A stretch of 64,000 nt of DNA from Planctomycetota bacterium (GTDB taxonomy: Bacteria > Planctomycetota > J058 > JAJDCQ01). The translations under genes and the position numbers were made by a program. The stretch is from positions 62,001-126,000 of the forward strand of contig JAJDCQ010000051.1 in assembly GCA_029260755.1 (NCBI GenBank), read 5' to 3'. Position 1 is the stretch's first letter. Each line of letters opens with the position of its first letter. Below are positions 29,644-39,061 of this stretch, piece by piece. Under the pieces are notes generated by a model. It was not told the DNA's origin and made no database searches. It saw only the letters and a list, made by a program, of their open reading frames with translations.

Positions 29644-31516
29644 CGACGCAGCCGGCGCCGAGTCGGGACTTGAGGAACTCCGACATGACGATGAACGTGC
29701 CGCTGACCACGACGGGCTCGTCGGGCTCGAGGCCGGCGATGATCTCCACGCCGTCGTCGCTCTTGTCAGCGATCGAGACCCGCCGAAGCTCGTAGAGGTC
29801 ATCCTCGATCTTCACGAACACGAACGGCTGGCGCTCGAAGCGCTGCACTGAGTCCCTGGGCACTCGCAGGCTCTGTTCTGCCTCGCCAAGGACGATTCGC
29901 GCTTCACCGAAGAGGCCTGCCTTGAGCGTGCCGTCGTTTGGGACGACGGCACGGGCATGCACCATTCGGGTCTTCTCGTCGATACATGTGTTCACCCAGA
30001 CGATCTTGCCGGAGACGGCTCGACCGTCGAGCTCCGGGAAGGTCACGCCGACAGTGAGGCCGGCTCGGATGTGCGGTGAGCGATCGGCTGGGATCGACAG
30101 TGCGAGCCACATCGTCGAGAGGTCGGCGAGCATGAAGAGCGACTCGCCGGGCTCGACGGCCTCGCCTGCCACAGCCTTTCGTTCCACGATGGTCCCGCTA
30201 AAGGGCGCGGACACCGTGTGGCGCGTCAGGGCCTCGCCCGTCTGGGCTGGGATCGCCTCGATCTGCTCTTTCGTGAGACCGAGCGTGAAGAGAAGCCGCC
30301 GCGCTGACTCCAGATCGAACTCGGCTGCCTTCAGCTTGCGGGTGGCCGCTTCCAGCTCGCGCTTACTCTGAAACGCTAGGTCGTCTCGGACGGCGAGGTA
30401 GCTCGCCCACGCGGTCTGAAATGCCGCCTCGGCCGCCTGCACCTCGGCCTTGCTGGAGATGTCGCGGCTCGACAGGTGCTTCTCACGCTCGTAGTCGGCC
30501 TTGCTCGCGACGAATGACGCGTGCGCCGAGAGCAGGTCCTTGCGATTCAGGCCCAGCTCCAGGCCGCTGAGCTGTTCCAGCCCTTCGAGCGTGGGTTGGT
30601 CCTGGAGCAGCCTCAGGGCCTTTCCCGTGTTGACGCGGAGCGCGCGACTTCGCTCGAGGTCGATCGTCGCGAGCTCGACCGCATGCCGATTCGCGAGGAG
30701 CTGCGACTTCGCCTGCGCCAGGGTCGGGCTGTCGAGCTCCACGAGGGCCGCCCCCGACTCGACCTTCGAGCCCACGTCCACCAGGACGCGTCGGACGACG
30801 CCGGGCGTCAGTGTCGTCATCTGCGCCAGCGCGTTCCCGTCGAGGCGCGTCTCGCAGAACGCGGTGATCGTCGGGGCGGTCGTGCTCCGTGCTGGGAGCC
30901 TTGTTTTGACGCCCGCCTTCGTCGTCGAGCGCTTGGAGACGAAGCGCACCTTCATACCCTCGCCCGGCTTCAGGCTTGCTGCCAGCGCTGGCTGGCAGAT
31001 ACCGCACTCGCGCTCGGGGACCCGATGTTCGTTGCAGAACAGCGCAGGCCGCGTGGGCTTACCTGAAGCGTCAGCTACTCTCTTCGGGTGATCGGTCGAG
31101 CGCTGACTCTTCTTGATCTCCTTGTCCTTCGGGGCCCCCTCCTCCGCATCGGACCCCTCGGAGTCACCCTGCTCCTTCAGCTCGGGATGGCAGAGATGGC
31201 ACTCGTCCTCGTAGAGAGAGTGCTCAGCGCAGTAGAGGCGCCCCTTTTCCTCCAGATCGGGTTGGCAGATCCAGCAGCGATCCTCGTAGCACGCGTGCTC
31301 CCGGCACCAGAGGCGCCCCGTCTCTCGAAGACTCGGATCACAGATGAAGCACTTCTCGCCCGCGCTCTCGTGGCTGTGGGCGGCCGGCGCGGACTCCTCG
31401 GAGTCGTCGGAGGAACTCGCATCCGGGCCGGGACATCCGGCGCTGAGCACGAGGAGCGCAACGGCGAGCGGGCCCATGAACAAGTGCGGCGCTCTTCGCT
31501 TGGTCATCGATAGCAC
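29636..31516 (-). CDS. czcB: RND periplasmic adaptor lipoprotein with four Cys/His metal modules
   Basis: 626 aa. GTG start with AAGGGGG upstream; ATG at 31507 is an alternative. Lipobox LSAGC. Residues about 45-180 carry repeated modules CxxC-x-P-x-L (CFICDPSL, CWICQPDL, CHLCHPEL, CGICQPAL) alternating with CxEH units (CREH, CAEH, CNEH). A charged linker then leads to the normal membrane-fusion part: barrel-sandwich, long coiled coil (about 290-420), and beta-barrel. The Cys/His array is a likely zinc or soft-metal capture head feeding the pump. Such heads are known in some planctomycete and myxobacterial adaptors. Confidence 0.9.
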   Translation of the reverse strand: MLSMTKRRAPHLFMGPLAVALLVLSAGCPGPDASSSDDSEESAPAAHSHESAGEKCFICDPSLRETGRLWCREHACYEDRCWICQPDLEEKGRLYCAEHSLYEDECHLCHPELKEQGDSEGSDAEEGAPKDKEIKKSQRSTDHPKRVADASGKPTRPALFCNEHRVPERECGICQPALAASLKPGEGMKVRFVSKRSTTKAGVKTRLPARSTTAPTITAFCETRLDGNALAQMTTLTPGVVRRVLVDVGSKVESGAALVELDSPTLAQAKSQLLANRHAVELATIDLERSRALRVNTGKALRLLQDQPTLEGLEQLSGLELGLNRKDLLSAHASFVASKADYEREKHLSSRDISSKAEVQAAEAAFQTAWASYLAVRDDLAFQSKRELEAATRKLKAAEFDLESARRLLFTLGLTKEQIEAIPAQTGEALTRHTVSAPFSGTIVERKAVAGEAVEPGESLFMLADLSTMWLALSIPADRSPHIRAGLTVGVTFPELDGRAVSGKIVWVNTCIDEKTRMVHARAVVPNDGTLKAGLFGEARIVLGEAEQSLRVPRDSVQRFERQPFVFVKIEDDLYELRRVSIADKSDDGVEIIAGLEPDEPVVVSGTFIVMSEFLKSRLGAGCVDD

Positions 31517-31561
31517 GGGACCTACCCCCTTCTCGGGTGTTGCTGGTCTGTGACCGCTCGG

Positions 31562-31957
31562 TCAAATCGAAGCGACGCTCGTCGCCAGTCCGGCTTGCCG
31601 AACGTGCCGTCGACCGGCTGTGGTCAGCGAGTAGACGATGAACTTGCCGTCTTGTTTCGAGCCCACGAGCCCCGCCCGGCGTAGCTGCCGGAGCCCCTGG
31701 GAAACGGTCGACACCGGCTGACGAAGGGCGTTTGCGAGGTCGCAAACGCAGCAAGCCTCGACGGAGAGCAGATGGAGAATGGCGAGGCGGCCCGGGTGCG
31801 CCATCGCCTTCAGCCATGTCGTTGCGTCGCCGAGCGCTTCGTCAGGGGGTAGAGACTCCCGGAGCATCTCGATCTTGGCTTGATTGAAGCACGCGACGCC
31901 GGCCGCGGCCGAAGCCGGAAGCGCCTTCGCCCCGCGAGAGTCACTTGCGCGAGCCAT
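31562..31957 (-). CDS. ArsR/SmtB-family metal-responsive repressor
   Basis: 131 aa winged-helix regulator. The core is LKAMAHPGRLAILHLLS, the recognition helix VSTVSQGLRQLRRAG, and the wing DGKFIVYSL. The alpha-3 metal site reads EACCVCDLA, the place of the ELCVCDL motif of ArsR/CadC-type sensors, with three Cys. An N-terminal tail has another Cys. It is transcribed toward the czcBA genes and next to a symmetric site at 31972-31997, so it probably represses both directions until metal binds. Confidence 0.9.
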   Translation of the reverse strand: MARASDSRGAKALPASAAAGVACFNQAKIEMLRESLPPDEALGDATTWLKAMAHPGRLAILHLLSVEACCVCDLANALRQPVSTVSQGLRQLRRAGLVGSKQDGKFIVYSLTTAGRRHVRQAGLATSVASI

Positions 31958-31971
31958 GTCGAGCTCCTAGA

Positions 31972-31997
31972 GTCATTCCGTAATTTCTGGAAATGAC
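31972..31997. promoter_or_regulatory. Probable ArsR operator
   Basis: An A/T-rich imperfect palindrome, GTCATTCC at one end and GGAAATGAC at the other, lies 14 bp upstream of the arsR start in an otherwise GC-rich region. Size, symmetry and position fit ArsR/SmtB operators, and it separates the two divergent metal operons. Confidence 0.65.
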
Positions 31998-32076
31998 TAT
32001 ATCGGCCCCTCGATCAGCGGTCAAGCCGCGTGCGAGCGAAGGCCTTGGTAGTTTGCGCGGGAGCAAGTCGGCGGCT

Positions 32077-32439
32077 ATGTTCCATTCCATGACGTGGGTT
32101 GCTCGTCTGTCTCTGCTGGTTCTCGTCGGGGCGCTCCTGAGCGCGTCGCTGCGCATTCACCACGACGAGGCGGGATCAGGCCGCGATCACGACGAGCAGC
32201 AGCAGGAGCTCTGCACCGAGCAGGCGCCTCCTTCCGGCCACCACGACCACGACGCCCCCGGCACGCCGTGTAGTAGTCCGACGCACTGCTCGCACGGATG
32301 CTCTGGGCACTACGTCGTCGCCCCGGTCCCTCCTGGAGGCGTGAGCTTCCAACGCCTTCTCGCCGGCTTCTTCGCCGACAAGAGCGACACACTCCTCACC
32401 GGCAGCAGCCGGTCCATCGACCACCCTCCAAAGGCCTGA
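32077..32439 (+). CDS. Small exported His/Cys-rich metal-binding protein (CzcI-like)
   Basis: 120 aa if it starts at the ATG at 32077; the ATG at 32089 is also possible. A hydrophobic export segment (VARLSLLVLVGALLSASL) is followed by a polar region with HHDEAG, HHDHDAPG and CSSPTHCSHGCSGH, then a short C-terminal part. The size, the signal plus His/Cys region, and the position just before czcCBA are like CzcI-type periplasmic sensors or buffers; sequence identity to them is not certain. Confidence 0.6.
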   Translation: MFHSMTWVARLSLLVLVGALLSASLRIHHDEAGSGRDHDEQQQELCTEQAPPSGHHDHDAPGTPCSSPTHCSHGCSGHYVVAPVPPGGVSFQRLLAGFFADKSDTLLTGSSRSIDHPPKA

Positions 32440-32581
32440 CTGCTGGCGGGGTCTCTCTGACCCCGATCTGGCCGTCCCGCATCCCTGACGCCCGGAGTCC
32501 GTCTCCTCGTCAGCCGGATGCTGGACGGAGAGCAGCGGCGTGCGCTCACCGCGGCGCCGGGCGCCTTTGGAGGAGACCGAC

Positions 32582-34063
32582 GTGTTTCGGAGAGACAAGC
32601 TGGCTGGCCTGGTGGCCTTCATCGCTGCTGGCTTTGCGTCCGCGGGATGCGCGGCCACGGCACGCGATGCGGGATGGGCCGATCCGCGGCCTCTAGGCCG
32701 CGATCTGTCAGTGAGGAGACCGGGCGAGCCGACGGCCGCCGCAGCTTCGCCGGAGCGCCGCGCGGTGGACGCGGGCCCGCTCACCCTACGTGAGGCGCTC
32801 GCCCTCGCGCTGCTGGGCAACCCGGACCTCGCAGCGGCGTCCTGGCAGGTGCGGGTGCGCGAGGCCGAGGTCCTTCAGGCCGGGTTACTGCCGAACCCGG
32901 AGCTCGAGATCGAGGTCGAGGAGTTTGGCGGCTCGGAGGACCGCGGCGGGTTCGACTCCGCAGAGACGACCGTGTTGCTGAGCCAGGTCATCCAGCTCGG
33001 CGGGAAGGTCGGCGCCCGGACCCGGGTCGCCGAGCTCGAGCGTGACCTCGCCGGCTGGGACTTCGAGGCGGCGCGGCTCCAGGTGCTGGCCGATACGGCG
33101 GGCGCCTTCATCCGCGCCGTCGCGGCGCAGCGGCGGCTCGCGCTCGCCGAGAAGTCACTCGGGCTCGCCGAGCAGGTGTTCGAGGTGATCCGTGAGCGCG
33201 TCGCCGCCGGGAAGGTCTCGCCGCTCGAGGAGAGCCGCGCGGGCGTCGCCCTCGCGACGACACGGATCGCCCGCGCGCGGGCCGAGCGCTCGCTACTGGC
33301 GGCGCGCACCGACCTCGCGGCCCGCTGGGGCGGCACGGCCGACGAGATTGCCGAGATCGACGGCGACCTGGAGCGGCTGTCGGCGCCTCCGGCGCTTGCG
33401 AGTCTCCTCCAGGCGGTCTCGCAGAGCCCCTCGATCGCCCGGTGGGAGACCGAGGCCGCTCACCGGCTCGCCACGCTGGAACGGGAGAAGGCTGCCGCGT
33501 GGCCCGACGTCGCCGCGAGCGGAGGCGTGCTGCGGTTCGAGGAGACCGACGACTGGGCCTTCGTCGTGGGGCTCTCGATCGACCTGCCCATCTTCGATCG
33601 GAACCAGGGCGGGATCGGTGCTGCGAGGCACCAGGTTGCACGTGCTCGCGAGGAGCGGCGAGCGGCGGTCGTTGCGCAGCGAGCCGCGCTCGAGATGGCC
33701 TATCACTCGCTCGTGGCCGCCTTCGGTGAGGCCTCGAGCCTGCGCGACGACGTAATGCCGGCAGCTCAGCGCGTCTTCGAGGCTTCGCGCGAGGCTTACG
33801 AGCGCGGCAAGGTCGGCTACCTGGAAGTGCTGGACGCGCAGCGCACGCTGTTCGAGGCCAGAGGGCAGTATGTCGACGCCCTCTCGAGCTATCACGAGTC
33901 CGTCGCCGAGGTCGAGGGTCTCGTCGCCGCGCCGCTTGTGCCCGACGCAGAGGCTCCCGATCAGGACGAAGAGGACGAGAACAGGGCGCCCGATCAAGAA
34001 GAGAAGGACGCGGAGAAGGCGCCCGATCAGGACGAGAAGGACGAGGACGATGAAAACGACTGA
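32582..34063 (+). CDS. czcC: RND outer-membrane channel, CzcC-like lipoprotein
   Basis: 493 aa. GTG start with GGAGGAG 6-8 bases upstream, chosen over the upstream ATG because the lipobox FASAGC then falls at the right distance. Two OEP repeats; typical motifs are LPNPELEIEVEEFG, PIFDRNQGGIG and GKVGYLEVLDAQRTLFEARGQ-like helix. The last 35 residues are an odd acidic repeat (PDQDE, PDQEEKD, PDQDEKDEDD), possibly a metal-attracting tail. It overlaps the adaptor gene by 14 bp. Confidence 0.92.
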   Translation: MFRRDKLAGLVAFIAAGFASAGCAATARDAGWADPRPLGRDLSVRRPGEPTAAAASPERRAVDAGPLTLREALALALLGNPDLAAASWQVRVREAEVLQAGLLPNPELEIEVEEFGGSEDRGGFDSAETTVLLSQVIQLGGKVGARTRVAELERDLAGWDFEAARLQVLADTAGAFIRAVAAQRRLALAEKSLGLAEQVFEVIRERVAAGKVSPLEESRAGVALATTRIARARAERSLLAARTDLAARWGGTADEIAEIDGDLERLSAPPALASLLQAVSQSPSIARWETEAAHRLATLEREKAAAWPDVAASGGVLRFEETDDWAFVVGLSIDLPIFDRNQGGIGAARHQVARAREERRAAVVAQRAALEMAYHSLVAAFGEASSLRDDVMPAAQRVFEASREAYERGKVGYLEVLDAQRTLFEARGQYVDALSSYHESVAEVEGLVAAPLVPDAEAPDQDEEDENRAPDQEEKDAEKAPDQDEKDEDDEND

Positions 34064-35657
34064 GACCAAGAAGCTCCTGGTGGTGGCGGGCCTGGCGATC
34101 GCGCCCATCGCCGTTCTGCTGCTCGCTCTCGCCACGGGATGGGTCGCTCGGCCTGGCGCCGCGCGAGCGCAGGACAGCCATGATCACGACGACGATGATC
34201 ACGACAAGAAGGGACACGACGAGGACGGTCATGATCACGGCGCCGGCGAGGACGATCACGGCAAGGAAGGCCACGACGACGGCAAAGAGGGGCACGAGGG
34301 GCACGGAGGCCATGACGACCACGAGGGAGAAGACCGCCACGTTCGCCTGAGTGCCGAGGAGCGTCGCGAGTTCGGTATCGAGCTCGCCTCCGCTGGCCCC
34401 GGCGAGCTCCACGTCTCGGTGAGCCTGCCGGGCGAGGTAGTCCTGAACGCCAATCGGGTGGCGCACATCGTGCCGCGCGCCAGCGGGATCGCAACGGCAG
34501 TCCAGAAGAACATCGGTGACCTCGTCGAGGCCAACGAGCCGCTCGCCACGGTCGAGAGCGCCGAGCTCGGAGGCGCGATCGTCGAGTATCTCGCCAAGCT
34601 CCAGCAGCTCGAGCTCACCCGGACCGATCTCGATCGAGCCAAGGCGGTTCACGACAACACGCGCAAGCTCCTGGACGCGCTCGCCGCGAAGCCAGACGCG
34701 ACCGCCGACCCGGTGAGCGATGTGCTCGAGGGAGAGATGGGCGCGAACCGGAGCATGCTGCTCTCGGCTCGCGCCGAGCTCGTCTTCGCCTTGCAGACGC
34801 GCGACCGGGAGCGACAGCTCTTCGAGAAGAAGATCGGCAGCGAGGCGGAGCTCCTATCCGCGGAGAGTGCCCTCACCAAGGCGCAGGCGCACTATGCAGC
34901 AGAGCGCGACAGCATCGCCTTCGCGATCAAGCGGGTGCTGCTTCAGGCGGACCGCGCCGTCAAGCTCGCCGAGCTAGACGTCCGCGCCGCGCGCCACCGC
35001 TTACTCGTGCTCGGTCTTCCCGATGACGAGGTGACCGCGCTCACCGTGCAGGAGGAGCCGGAGGAGGGCCATACGCGCTACTCCGTCCGGTCGGCATTCG
35101 CCGGCACGGTGATCGACAAGCACGTCAGCCTGGGCGAGCGGGTGGATGACGAGACCGAGGCGTTCACCATCGCCGACCTCCGCACCGTCTGGGTTCATCT
35201 CACCGTCTATCAGAAGGACCTTGCCACCGTCCGCTCGGGCCAGAAGGTTCGCGTTCGGGCCGAGCAGGGCGGCCAGTCTGCTCAGGCGAAGATCGACTAC
35301 GTGAGCCCGATCGTCGCCGAGTCGACGCGGACGGCGACCGCCCGCGTCGTTCTCGAGAACGCGAAGGGAGACTGGCGCCCCGGGATGTTCGTGACCGGCA
35401 ACGTGGAGCTGTCGCACGTCGAGGCCCCGGTCGTCGTTCGGCGATCTGCGGTCCAGACCATCGACGGCAAGGCCGTCGTGTTCGTCGAAGAGGACGGCCA
35501 GTTCGAGCCCCGCCCAATCGAGATCGGCCGGGCCGACGCGGAGTCGCTCGAGGTCGTCTCGGGCCTCTCGGCCGGCGATCGGTACGTCGTCAAGAACGCC
35601 TTCACCCTCAAGGCGGAGCTCGGCAAGGGATCGTTCGGTGACGGCCACGCGCACTGA
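34050..35657 (+). CDS. czcB: RND periplasmic adaptor with His/Asp-rich head, CzcB-like
   Basis: 535 aa. The ATG at 34050 opens a signal anchor, then 70 residues alternating His and Asp (HDHDDDDHDKKGHDEDGHDH), an obvious low-affinity zinc binder. The adaptor core follows: lipoyl-like half GIATAVQKNIGDLVEANEPL, coiled coil with TRTDLDRAKAVHDNTRKLL, and barrel SAFAGTVIDKHVSLGERV. It ends in GHAH. It is co-transcribed with czcC and czcA and differs clearly from the Cys-type adaptor of the divergent operon. Confidence 0.92.
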   Translation: MKTTETKKLLVVAGLAIAPIAVLLLALATGWVARPGAARAQDSHDHDDDDHDKKGHDEDGHDHGAGEDDHGKEGHDDGKEGHEGHGGHDDHEGEDRHVRLSAEERREFGIELASAGPGELHVSVSLPGEVVLNANRVAHIVPRASGIATAVQKNIGDLVEANEPLATVESAELGGAIVEYLAKLQQLELTRTDLDRAKAVHDNTRKLLDALAAKPDATADPVSDVLEGEMGANRSMLLSARAELVFALQTRDRERQLFEKKIGSEAELLSAESALTKAQAHYAAERDSIAFAIKRVLLQADRAVKLAELDVRAARHRLLVLGLPDDEVTALTVQEEPEEGHTRYSVRSAFAGTVIDKHVSLGERVDDETEAFTIADLRTVWVHLTVYQKDLATVRSGQKVRVRAEQGGQSAQAKIDYVSPIVAESTRTATARVVLENAKGDWRPGMFVTGNVELSHVEAPVVVRRSAVQTIDGKAVVFVEEDGQFEPRPIEIGRADAESLEVVSGLSAGDRYVVKNAFTLKAELGKGSFGDGHAH

Positions 35658-35684
35658 CCCGGCACGGACGGAGAGCAAAGAGAA

Positions 35685-38600
35685 ATGATCGAACGCATCG
35701 TCGACTTCGGGCTGAGCAATCGGCTCCTCACGGGCGTCATGGCGCTGCTCGTCATGGGAGCCGGCGCGTGGAGCTATGGCCGCCTGCCGGTCGACGCGTT
35801 CCCGGACGTGTCGCCGAACCTCGTCCAGGTCTTCACGACGACCGAGGGGCTGGCGCCCGAGGAGGTCGAGAAGTATGTGACCTACCCCGTCGAGGCTTCG
35901 ATGACGGGGCTGCCGGGCGTCGAGAAGGTCCGGAGCGTGTCCAACTTCGGCCTTTCGGTGGTGAACGTCTACTTCGAGGACGGTATGGACATCTACTTCT
36001 GCCGGCAGCTCGTAAACGAGCGCTTGCAGGAGGCGCGTGAGCAGATCCCAGAAGGGTTCGGTGAGCCTGGGATGGGACCCATCTCCACGGGAATGGGCCT
36101 CGTGCTGTTCTATTTCCTGAAGGACGAAAGCGGGACCTACTCGCTCGAGGAGCTTCGGACGACCCATGACTGGATCGTCAAGTTCCACCTTCAGACCGTT
36201 CCCGGGGTCACCGAGGTTCTCGGAATCGGCGGCTACGAGAAGCAGTTCCACGTGGTCGCGCGACCTGACGCCCTACTCCGCTACGACGTCACGCTCGCCG
36301 ACCTGGGTGAGCGGATCGAGGGGAACAACCTCAACGTCGGGGCGCAGTTCATCGAGCGTAACGGCGAGGAGCTGATCGTTCGCTCCGTCGGGCTGGCCGG
36401 CGGCGTGCCGGATCTCGAGCAGATCGTCGTCAAGACCGACGACGGCCGGCCGGTCTTCCTGCGCGACGTCGCCACGATCGAGGTTGGCGGCGCTGTCCGG
36501 CGCGGGCTTCAGACCCACAACGGGACCGACGAAGTGGTCGCGGGAATGGTGATCAAGCTCTACGGGACGAACGCGTCGACCGTGATCGAGCGAGTCGAGG
36601 TGAAGATCGCCGAGATCAACGACATCCTGCCGGCGGGACTCCGCATCGTTCCCTACTACCAGCAGAAGGACATCGTGGAGGCCTCGGTCGGCACCGTGAC
36701 GGCCGCTCTCGTCCAGGGAATCATCCTGGTCGTTCTCGTGCTTCTCGTGTTCATGGGTGGGTTTCGCGCCAGCGTCGTCGTCGCCGCGGCGGTCCCCTTC
36801 TCGATCCTGTTCGCCTTCTCGCTCATGAGCTGGTTCGGCATCTCGGCGAACCTCATGTCTCTCGGCGGGCTGGCGATCGCAATCGGGATGATGGTGGACG
36901 GCACCATCGTCATGGTCGAGAACGTCGACCGTGGACTGCGGGCAGCCCCACCCGGCGAGCGGCGCCTCGTCGTCATCGGCCGGTCGTGTCACGAGGTGGG
37001 GCGGCCAATCGTCTTCGCGATCGCCATCATCATCGTCGTCTTCCTCCCGCTGTTTACGCTGCAAGGGGTCGAGGGAAAGACGTTCCGACCGCTCGCCTAC
37101 ACGATCGCGCTCGCGATGGGCGGCTCGCTCTTGTTCGCGCTGGTCCAGGCGCCGGCGTTCAGCTACATCCTCATGCGCCGGCCAAAGAAACCTGACGGCA
37201 AGACGGAAGCGAGCGAGCCGATCGTCGTGCGGACGTTACTCAAGCCCTATCTGCCACTCGTGCGGTTCTTCGTCCGCAAGAGGCCTGTCGCGATCGCTGT
37301 CGCAATCGGGCTGCTGGGCGTCGGCGTGGGGGTCTTCCCATTCCTCGGTTCGGAGTTCACCCCGTCGCTCAAGGAGGGGACGGTCGTCGTTCGCCTCACG
37401 ATGGCGCCGTCGATCTCCCTCGAGGAGAGCAAGCGGACCACGATGATCGTCGAGCGCCGGCTGGTGAAGATCCCCGAAGTGCGCGAGGTCGTTACCCGAA
37501 TCGGGCGTGGCGAGGTCGGCGCGCACGCCGACCCGATCAACTCCGCGGAGATGTTCGTCCTCCTCGAGCCGATGAGCGAGTGGCGCCGGCAAGGCGACCA
37601 GGGCGTCGTCGAGGAGATCATCCGTGAGGAGCTCGGGAACGTGCCGGGCGTGCAGATCAACCTGACACAGCCGATCGAGATGACGGTCGACGAGCTCCTG
37701 GAAGGCGTGCGGGCCGAGCTCGCCATCAAGATCTTCGGCGAGGACCTCGAGCGGCTCAAGCAGGGCGCGGACGAGATCGCAGCCGTCGTGGGTGGTGTCC
37801 GTGGCGCGGCTGACGTGCAGGTGGATCAAGTGAGCGGCACGCCGCAGCTTCTGATTCGACCAGACCGGGCGGCGGTCGCGCGCTACGGGCTCAACCTCTC
37901 GGACGTCCAGGAGGTCATCCGCGTGGCCGTCGGGGGCGCGACGGTCGGCCAGGTCTTCGAGGGAATCCGACGCTTCGACATCCTGCTTCGCTACGCTCCG
38001 GACGCTCGGACGACGGCCGAGGCGATCCGCGAGATCGTGATCGAGGCGCCAGACGGGAAGCGCGTGCCGCTGAGCGAGCTGGCCGAGATCCGCGAGATCG
38101 TCGGTCCACGCCAGATCACCCGCGAGAACAATCAGCGGTTCATCACGGTGCAGTGCAACGTGATCGGTCGCGACATCGGGAGCTTCGTCGAGGAAGGCCA
38201 GCGGGTGATCGCCGAGAAGGTCGATCTACCCGCGGGATACCTCGTCACATGGGGCGGGCAGTTTCGACTCCAGCAGGAGGCGAACCGGCGGCTCGCCATC
38301 GTCGTGCCGATCACACTCCTCGTGATCGGCTTCATGCTCGTGATCAGCTTCGGCTCGATCAAGAGCGCGGCGTTGATCATGCTGAACATCCCGCTCGCGC
38401 TGGTGGGTGGCGTCGTCGCCCTCGGGCTCACGGGGCAGAACCTGTCGGTTCCGGCCTCGGTCGGCTTCATCGCGCTCTTTGGGATCGCCCTCGAGAACGG
38501 GATGGTCCTCGTCACCTACCTCAACCATCTCGTCGAGCACGAGAAGGTCCCGATCGATCAGGCGTCGGTACGCGGAGCTTGCACGCGCCTGCGACCCGTC

Positions 38601-38819
38601 CTGATGACGGCGGTTACGACCGCTCTTGGGCTCATCCCACTGCTGGTCGCGAGCGGGATCGGGAGTGAGGTGCAGAGGCCGCTGGCGACCGTGGTGATCG
38701 GTGGGCTCGTCACCTCCACGATCCTGACTCTGCTCGTGTTGCCGGCGCTCTACAAGTGGTTCGTTCCGTGGCAGGGTCTCTTGCCGCAGACGCACCCACA
38801 TGACCACGAGGGCGCCTGA
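35685..38819 (+). CDS. czcA: Heavy-metal RND efflux pump, second CzcA-like
   Basis: 1044 aa. The helix-4 motif is AIAIGMMVDGTIVMVENV, between the Zn/Co/Cd and Cu/Ag types, so metal choice is uncertain; the His-rich adaptor suggests divalent ions. Twelve helices and two large periplasmic loops are evident, and GIALENGMVLVTYLNHL marks helix 10. It begins 27 bp after the adaptor stop. The protein ends in a short His-rich tail (HPHDHEGA). Confidence 0.93.
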   Translation: MIERIVDFGLSNRLLTGVMALLVMGAGAWSYGRLPVDAFPDVSPNLVQVFTTTEGLAPEEVEKYVTYPVEASMTGLPGVEKVRSVSNFGLSVVNVYFEDGMDIYFCRQLVNERLQEAREQIPEGFGEPGMGPISTGMGLVLFYFLKDESGTYSLEELRTTHDWIVKFHLQTVPGVTEVLGIGGYEKQFHVVARPDALLRYDVTLADLGERIEGNNLNVGAQFIERNGEELIVRSVGLAGGVPDLEQIVVKTDDGRPVFLRDVATIEVGGAVRRGLQTHNGTDEVVAGMVIKLYGTNASTVIERVEVKIAEINDILPAGLRIVPYYQQKDIVEASVGTVTAALVQGIILVVLVLLVFMGGFRASVVVAAAVPFSILFAFSLMSWFGISANLMSLGGLAIAIGMMVDGTIVMVENVDRGLRAAPPGERRLVVIGRSCHEVGRPIVFAIAIIIVVFLPLFTLQGVEGKTFRPLAYTIALAMGGSLLFALVQAPAFSYILMRRPKKPDGKTEASEPIVVRTLLKPYLPLVRFFVRKRPVAIAVAIGLLGVGVGVFPFLGSEFTPSLKEGTVVVRLTMAPSISLEESKRTTMIVERRLVKIPEVREVVTRIGRGEVGAHADPINSAEMFVLLEPMSEWRRQGDQGVVEEIIREELGNVPGVQINLTQPIEMTVDELLEGVRAELAIKIFGEDLERLKQGADEIAAVVGGVRGAADVQVDQVSGTPQLLIRPDRAAVARYGLNLSDVQEVIRVAVGGATVGQVFEGIRRFDILLRYAPDARTTAEAIREIVIEAPDGKRVPLSELAEIREIVGPRQITRENNQRFITVQCNVIGRDIGSFVEEGQRVIAEKVDLPAGYLVTWGGQFRLQQEANRRLAIVVPITLLVIGFMLVISFGSIKSAALIMLNIPLALVGGVVALGLTGQNLSVPASVGFIALFGIALENGMVLVTYLNHLVEHEKVPIDQASVRGACTRLRPVLMTAVTTALGLIPLLVASGIGSEVQRPLATVVIGGLVTSTILTLLVLPALYKWFVPWQGLLPQTHPHDHEGA

Positions 38820-38866
38820 TGTTCGTCTTGTCCCGGAACGCCGCGTCGCGCGGCAAGGAGATCGAC

Positions 38867-39061
38867 ATGAAGCACCGGTTCGCATGGACTCTCGTCGGAG
38901 GCACGCTGCTCGTGTTCACTCTTGGCTGCCCGGCGAAGCCCGAACACTCGGAGGGTGATGGGCACGATCACGGCTCGACCGAGACCCACGAGGACGGCGA
39001 CGGTCACGATCATGAAGGGGAGGAAGAGGGTCACTCCGAAGATGACGGACACGACCACTAG
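38867..39061 (+). CDS. Small His-rich lipoprotein
   Basis: 64 aa. ATG with AAGGAG six bases upstream. Signal with lipobox VFTLGC, then only His, Asp, Glu and Gly-rich sequence ([20 protein letters not shown], ending DDGHDH). Likely a periplasmic Zn/Ni/Cu buffer for the neighbouring pump and ATPase. Its last 20 bases overlap the following P-type ATPase gene if that starts at 39042. Confidence 0.7.
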   Translation: MKHRFAWTLVGGTLLVFTLGCPAKPEHSEGDGHDHGSTETHEDGDGHDHEGEEEGHSEDDGHDH

